From positions 1 through 9,388 of the forward strand of contig CAMFKK010000064.1 of NCBI GenBank assembly GCA_945957225.1: a stretch of 9,388 nucleotides of DNA, read 5' to 3'. The translations under genes and the position numbers were made by a program. The stretch is from an uncultured Sphingobacteriia bacterium. GTDB taxonomy: Bacteria; Bacteroidota; Bacteroidia; Chitinophagales; Chitinophagaceae. Positions within the stretch are counted from its first letter, which is position 1, and each line of letters opens with the position of its first letter. Shown piece by piece: positions 6,422-9,388 of this stretch. The notes under the pieces were generated by a model. The model was not told the origin of the DNA, did no database searches, and worked only from the letters and a program-made list of their open reading frames with translations.

Positions 6422-7431
6422 GACTGCAAATTAATGGATTGATGAATGCGTTCAATGATCTCTACTGTTTTCAGTGCTTCTTCTGCCGTGGCATAGTAAG
6501 TTTCTATTCCTTGCAAAGCCGCTACCAGATTGGCATAGACCATGCCGTGATTACTCATAGAACCTTGATAGGTGCCGTATTGATTGGGGGCATTGGTAGC
6601 ATCGCTCACCAATAATGGACCGGATTCCAAAGACTGATAAGCAATGGTATTTAAATATTCGCCGCCAATTTTTACCGTTCCTTTTTCTGCAAGTACGGTT
6701 AAGGATCCTTCTGCATTTTTTGCATAGGCGTTCACGGAGTAATGAATACTGGCAATAGCTCCCGATGCCATTTGTAACAAGACCGCACCTGCGTCTTCTC
6801 TGGCAATACTGGTCTGGTGTTGAAAATTATTTGCTAATGCATGAATGGATTGTACATCACCAAAAAGCCAATACAACAAATCAATAAAATGACTGAATTG
6901 GGTAAACAAAATACCGCCGTCTAAATCTGCCGTACCATGCCAAGAGTCTTGGTAATAAGATCCTGGTCTATTCCAAAAACAATTGATTTGTATGTTTTGA
7001 ATCTGCCCCAGATTGCCCGCATCCATGGCTGCTTTCAAGGCTGCTACAGGTGGGTTAAACCTATTTTGCACTACAGTAAAAATGGTTGTACCTGTTTGCT
7101 TGGCTACCTCTATCATGCGTTCACAATCAACAAGTGCTATCGCCATAGGCTTTTCTACCAACACGTTCAAACCGGCTTGCATACAAGTTATGGCGTGTTC
7201 AGCGTGTAAGCCATTGGGTGTGCAAATGGCCACCAAATCTAAGTCTGGGGCTATTGACAACAAGCTTTCAAGATTGGGTAATGCTTTTGCGTTATAAGTA
7301 TCCGCGAGAGATTTTGCTTTGGCTTGATCAAGGTCACAGACCGCTACTAACTGACCATAGTGGGCAGCATGCAGGGCATGTCTTTGACCAATATGGCCTG
7401 ACCCAAGTATGGCAAATCTGGTAGCACTCAT
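6418..7431 (-). CDS. Gfo/Idh/MocA-family sugar oxidoreductase
   Basis: NAD(P)-dependent dehydrogenase of 337 residues. The N-terminal Rossmann domain (about 1-122) has the dinucleotide loop GSGHIG (10-15), an acidic CDLD after the second strand (32-35), and VEKPMA with the family's conserved lysine (K94). The C-terminal domain shows NRFNPPV (123-129), WNRPGSYYQDSWHG (153-166) and DGGILFTQFSHFIDLL, whose H181 and D184 fit the usual catalytic His and Asp. Related enzymes oxidise C3 of UDP-N-acetyl-glucosamine-type sugars, which fits the coupled WbpD-like acetyltransferase. It does not look like WbpB/WlbA itself, whose N-terminus is different. No aminotransferase is present to link oxidation to acetylation. 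It starts 12 bases after the nucleotidyltransferase stop. Family is certain; substrate is inferred. Confidence 0.85.
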   Translation of the reverse strand: MSATRFAILGSGHIGQRHALHAAHYGQLVAVCDLDQAKAKSLADTYNAKALPNLESLLSIAPDLDLVAICTPNGLHAEHAITCMQAGLNVLVEKPMAIALVDCERMIEVAKQTGTTIFTVVQNRFNPPVAALKAAMDAGNLGQIQNIQINCFWNRPGSYYQDSWHGTADLDGGILFTQFSHFIDLLYWLFGDVQSIHALANNFQHQTSIAREDAGAVLLQMASGAIASIHYSVNAYAKNAEGSLTVLAEKGTVKIGGEYLNTIAYQSLESGPLLVSDATNAPNQYGTYQGSMSNHGMVYANLVAALQGIETYYATAEEALKTVEIIERIHQSINLQS

Positions 7432-7443
7432 GTAGGTTCATTA

Positions 7444-8175
7444 TTAAATAAATAGGGCTTCTGCCTTGGCAACAGATTCTGGTTTACCAACGTCTATGAA
7501 TTTGCTTTGGCTATGGTCAAAACACTGAATAGAATTGTTTTGCATTAGGTCTAAGTATACTTCTACCATAGAAAATTTTCCCTGTTGTTGCATCTTGGAA
7601 AAGATACTGCTATTAATCACATGGATGCCGCTAAATGCTTTTTGTTGCAGTGCTGCATAGTCTGGATGGCTGGCCAATTCCGCTGGTTTTTCTTCTCCAG
7701 TTTGCACATTGCGCCAACCACAGAGTTCCCCTTTTGGATTGAATAAAAAATACCTAGAAGTACTCCGCTCCGTAACAGCCAATGTGGCCAAACAAGCGCT
7801 GCGCTGATGCGCTGCAATCATGTCTCCCAAGTTTAAGTTGGTGAGGATGTCTACATTCATCACCACAAAATCAGTCTCCTCTTTAAAATACCATCCTGCT
7901 TTTTGCAAACCACCTCCGGTTTCTAAAACCTGATCGGTTTCATCAGAAATAGTAATGGTAGAACCCCATCCATGGTTATCTGTAATGGCTTGAACAATCT
8001 GGTCTGCAAAATGGTGCACATTCACAATCAGTTCACTTATGCCAAATTGTTGCAAATACAAAACATTGCGCTCCAATAAAGATTTTCCATTCACAGGGGC
8101 CAATGCCTTGGGATGCTGGTCTGTCCAGGGTTTTAGCCTACTACCCAATCCTGCTGCAAAGATGATTGCTTTCAT
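7444..8175 (-). CDS. Sugar-1-phosphate nucleotidyltransferase, MurU-like
   Basis: Protein of 243 residues of the NTP_transferase fold. It begins with the nucleotide-binding signature AAGLGSRLKPWT..HPKALAPV (7-28; R13 and K23 conserved). LETGGGLQKA (84-93) matches the sugar-binding LETGGG of MurU-type enzymes, and the metal-binding aspartates fit D109 (VVMNVDI) and D228 (FIDVGKPE). MurU makes UDP-MurNAc from MurNAc-1-phosphate in peptidoglycan recycling. The adjacent upstream kinase is AmgK-like, the usual MurU partner, which favours that role. Other hexose-1-phosphate uridylyl- or guanylyltransferases share most of these motifs, so the substrate is inferred from context. It starts 10 bases after the kinase stop and has no Shine-Dalgarno, as is common in Bacteroidota. 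Cytoplasmic. Confidence 0.82.
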   Translation of the reverse strand: MKAIIFAAGLGSRLKPWTDQHPKALAPVNGKSLLERNVLYLQQFGISELIVNVHHFADQIVQAITDNHGWGSTITISDETDQVLETGGGLQKAGWYFKEETDFVVMNVDILTNLNLGDMIAAHQRSACLATLAVTERSTSRYFLFNPKGELCGWRNVQTGEEKPAELASHPDYAALQQKAFSGIHVINSSIFSKMQQQGKFSMVEVYLDLMQNNSIQCFDHSQSKFIDVGKPESVAKAEALFI

Positions 8176-8185
8176 GTTGTCAATT

Positions 8186-9388
8186 TTATCCTAGAAACCA
8201 GTTGGCCGTATTGGTATGGGTCAACACTACTTTTAATTTGTATTTGTTGCGCAAGTGTCGGGCGGTTTGTTCAGCCGCATATACGCTTCTATGTTGTCCA
8301 CCCGTGCAACCAAAATTGATCATCAGGTTACTAAACCCACGTTTTAAATAATCTTCTACCGCAATATCTACCAAGTCCCAAACTGAGTTCAGGTATTCAT
8401 TCATGCGTGTGCGTTGTTCCAAAAAATCTTGCACAGGTTTGTCTCTTCCATTCAAGGTTTTATAATCATCAAACCTTCCTGGATTCAAAATGCTGCGCAT
8501 GTCAAAAACAAAGCCACCACCGTTTTCAGAAGGGTCTGCGGGTATACCTTTTCTATAACTAAAACTATTCACTACTACTACTAGTTCGGTATTTTCATCG
8601 GCCTGTGGTGGTTCAAAACGCTGAATCATTTCATCGGCAACTACCAAACGTAGAACCCTGTCAAACTCAGGTGTAACAATGCCTACACGCTTATGATCCA
8701 AGAAGAATTTTAGGTTTTTTAAACCCAGTGGAATGCTGGCTAGAAAATGTGCTTTGCGTTCAAACAAACCACGGAATCCATAAGCACCCATTACTTGTAA
8801 TAAGCGAATCAAGACATAACCATTGTACTGACTAACAAATGTGGTTCTGTCAACTTTCCTATCCAAGATGCGGTCAATCTCGTCCATATAGAAATCCAAC
8901 AAATTGTCTTTCCATTGCTCACTTAGTTCGGCCTTGGCCTGCCATAACAAAGAAGCAACATCATATTGCAGCGCACCCTTCATGCCTCCTTGGTAGTCTA
9001 TAAAATGAACCGTATCATCTTTCACAATAATATTGCGGCTCTGAAAATCGCGGAACATAAAATACTTATTCTCCGTGCGGGTTAAATAAGTACTTAGTGC
9101 GTCAAAGTCATCCAACATGGCCTGCTTGTCATAGGGCAATTGCAGGGTGTCAAGAAAATAATATTTGAAATAGAGCAGGTCACTCATGATGGCCTGTTTG
9201 CCAAATTCCTTGGCGGTTAAACAGAGGCTATAATCCAATCCTGTATCGCCCTTGATTTGTACTTCTGCTAGTGCGGTCAAACTTTTTTGAAACAAACCAT
9301 AAGCCCTGTCTCCATGTCCATGCTGCTCCAATTCATTGAGCAAAGAAGCGGTTCCCAAATCTTCTTGCAGATAAATGGTGTCTTCCTC
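8186..9388 (-). CDS. AmgK-like sugar kinase fused to a RapZ C-terminal domain, partial at 5' end
   Basis: The frame is open to the right edge, with 400 residues visible; the in-frame TTG at 9358 is not the start. Upstream codons read EEDTIYLQEDLG, the hinge of aminoglycoside-phosphotransferase-type kinases, so an N-lobe of roughly 90-100 residues lies outside. Kinase motifs are FRDFQSRNI (catalytic D114, metal ligand N119) and FIDYQGGMKGALQYDVASLL (D131), close to AmgK's RDYHAENL and LDFQDA. AmgK phosphorylates MurNAc/GlcNAc at C1. From about residue 265 a second domain begins: FDMRSILNPGR (295-305), then GCTGGQHRSVYAAE (360-373), the diagnostic loop of the RapZ C-terminal domain, which binds glucosamine-6-phosphate in E. 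coli. RapZ's Walker ATPase half is absent. First visible gene of the operon, 10 bases from the nucleotidyltransferase. Confidence 0.88.
   Translation of the reverse strand, partial: EEDTIYLQEDLGTASLLNELEQHGHGDRAYGLFQKSLTALAEVQIKGDTGLDYSLCLTAKEFGKQAIMSDLLYFKYYFLDTLQLPYDKQAMLDDFDALSTYLTRTENKYFMFRDFQSRNIIVKDDTVHFIDYQGGMKGALQYDVASLLWQAKAELSEQWKDNLLDFYMDEIDRILDRKVDRTTFVSQYNGYVLIRLLQVMGAYGFRGLFERKAHFLASIPLGLKNLKFFLDHKRVGIVTPEFDRVLRLVVADEMIQRFEPPQADENTELVVVVNSFSYRKGIPADPSENGGGFVFDMRSILNPGRFDDYKTLNGRDKPVQDFLEQRTRMNEYLNSVWDLVDIAVEDYLKRGFSNLMINFGCTGGQHRSVYAAEQTARHLRNKYKLKVVLTHTNTANWFLG

Noticed and set aside
7013..7297. Plus-strand open frame of 94 codons opposite the oxidoreductase
   Set aside because: It is a shadow of the Rossmann-domain coding sequence, with no family resemblance and no start context.
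6418..7431. Naming the oxidoreductase WbpB/WlbA
   Set aside because: The N-terminus and C-terminal motifs differ from the WbpB/WlbA sequences I know, so only the wider Gfo/Idh/MocA family is supported.

Overview
The window looks like a chromosomal segment of a Bacteroidota bacterium, and the protein style best fits the Chitinophagaceae. That placement is an inference. It rests on weak or absent Shine-Dalgarno sequences, one promoter of the Bacteroidota type (TTTG, 19 bases, TAnnTTTR), a stand-alone ORF6N protein, a secreted TlpA-type thioredoxin and a kinase/RapZ-C fusion that I associate with this phylum. No rRNA, tRNA, CRISPR array or insertion sequence was seen.

Left part (1-2108, minus strand): a compact dTDP-sugar cluster transcribed as rfbB, rfbC, rfbA. 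Gaps are 3 and 18 bases, and rfbA runs off the left edge. It converts glucose-1-phosphate to dTDP-glucose (RfbA), then to the 4-keto-6-deoxy sugar (RfbB), then to dTDP-4-keto-L-rhamnose (RfbC). The final reductase rfbD is not in the window. Divergent from it (2234-3385, plus) is a ten-helix membrane acyltransferase of the HGSNAT/NagX (COG4299) type.

Middle part (3421-5942): an AT-rich, loosely packed accessory island. It holds a CPBP-family membrane protease and a secreted TlpA-like thioredoxin on the minus strand, then an ORF6N-domain protein on the plus strand. Its base composition is clearly lower in GC than both flanks.

Right part (5963-9388, minus strand): a tight four-gene operon. The order is a sugar kinase fused to a RapZ C-terminal domain (5' end off the window), a MurU-like sugar-1-phosphate nucleotidyltransferase, a Gfo/Idh/MocA NAD(P)-dependent oxidoreductase and a left-handed beta-helix N-acetyltransferase of the WbpD type. 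Gaps are 10 and 12 bases, followed by a 4-base ATGA overlap. The order suggests phosphorylation, nucleotide activation, oxidation and N-acetylation of an amino sugar. The kinase may be governed by an amino-sugar-phosphate sensor carried on the same polypeptide. The first two genes resemble the AmgK-MurU peptidoglycan-recycling pair, and this operon is the most interesting item here.
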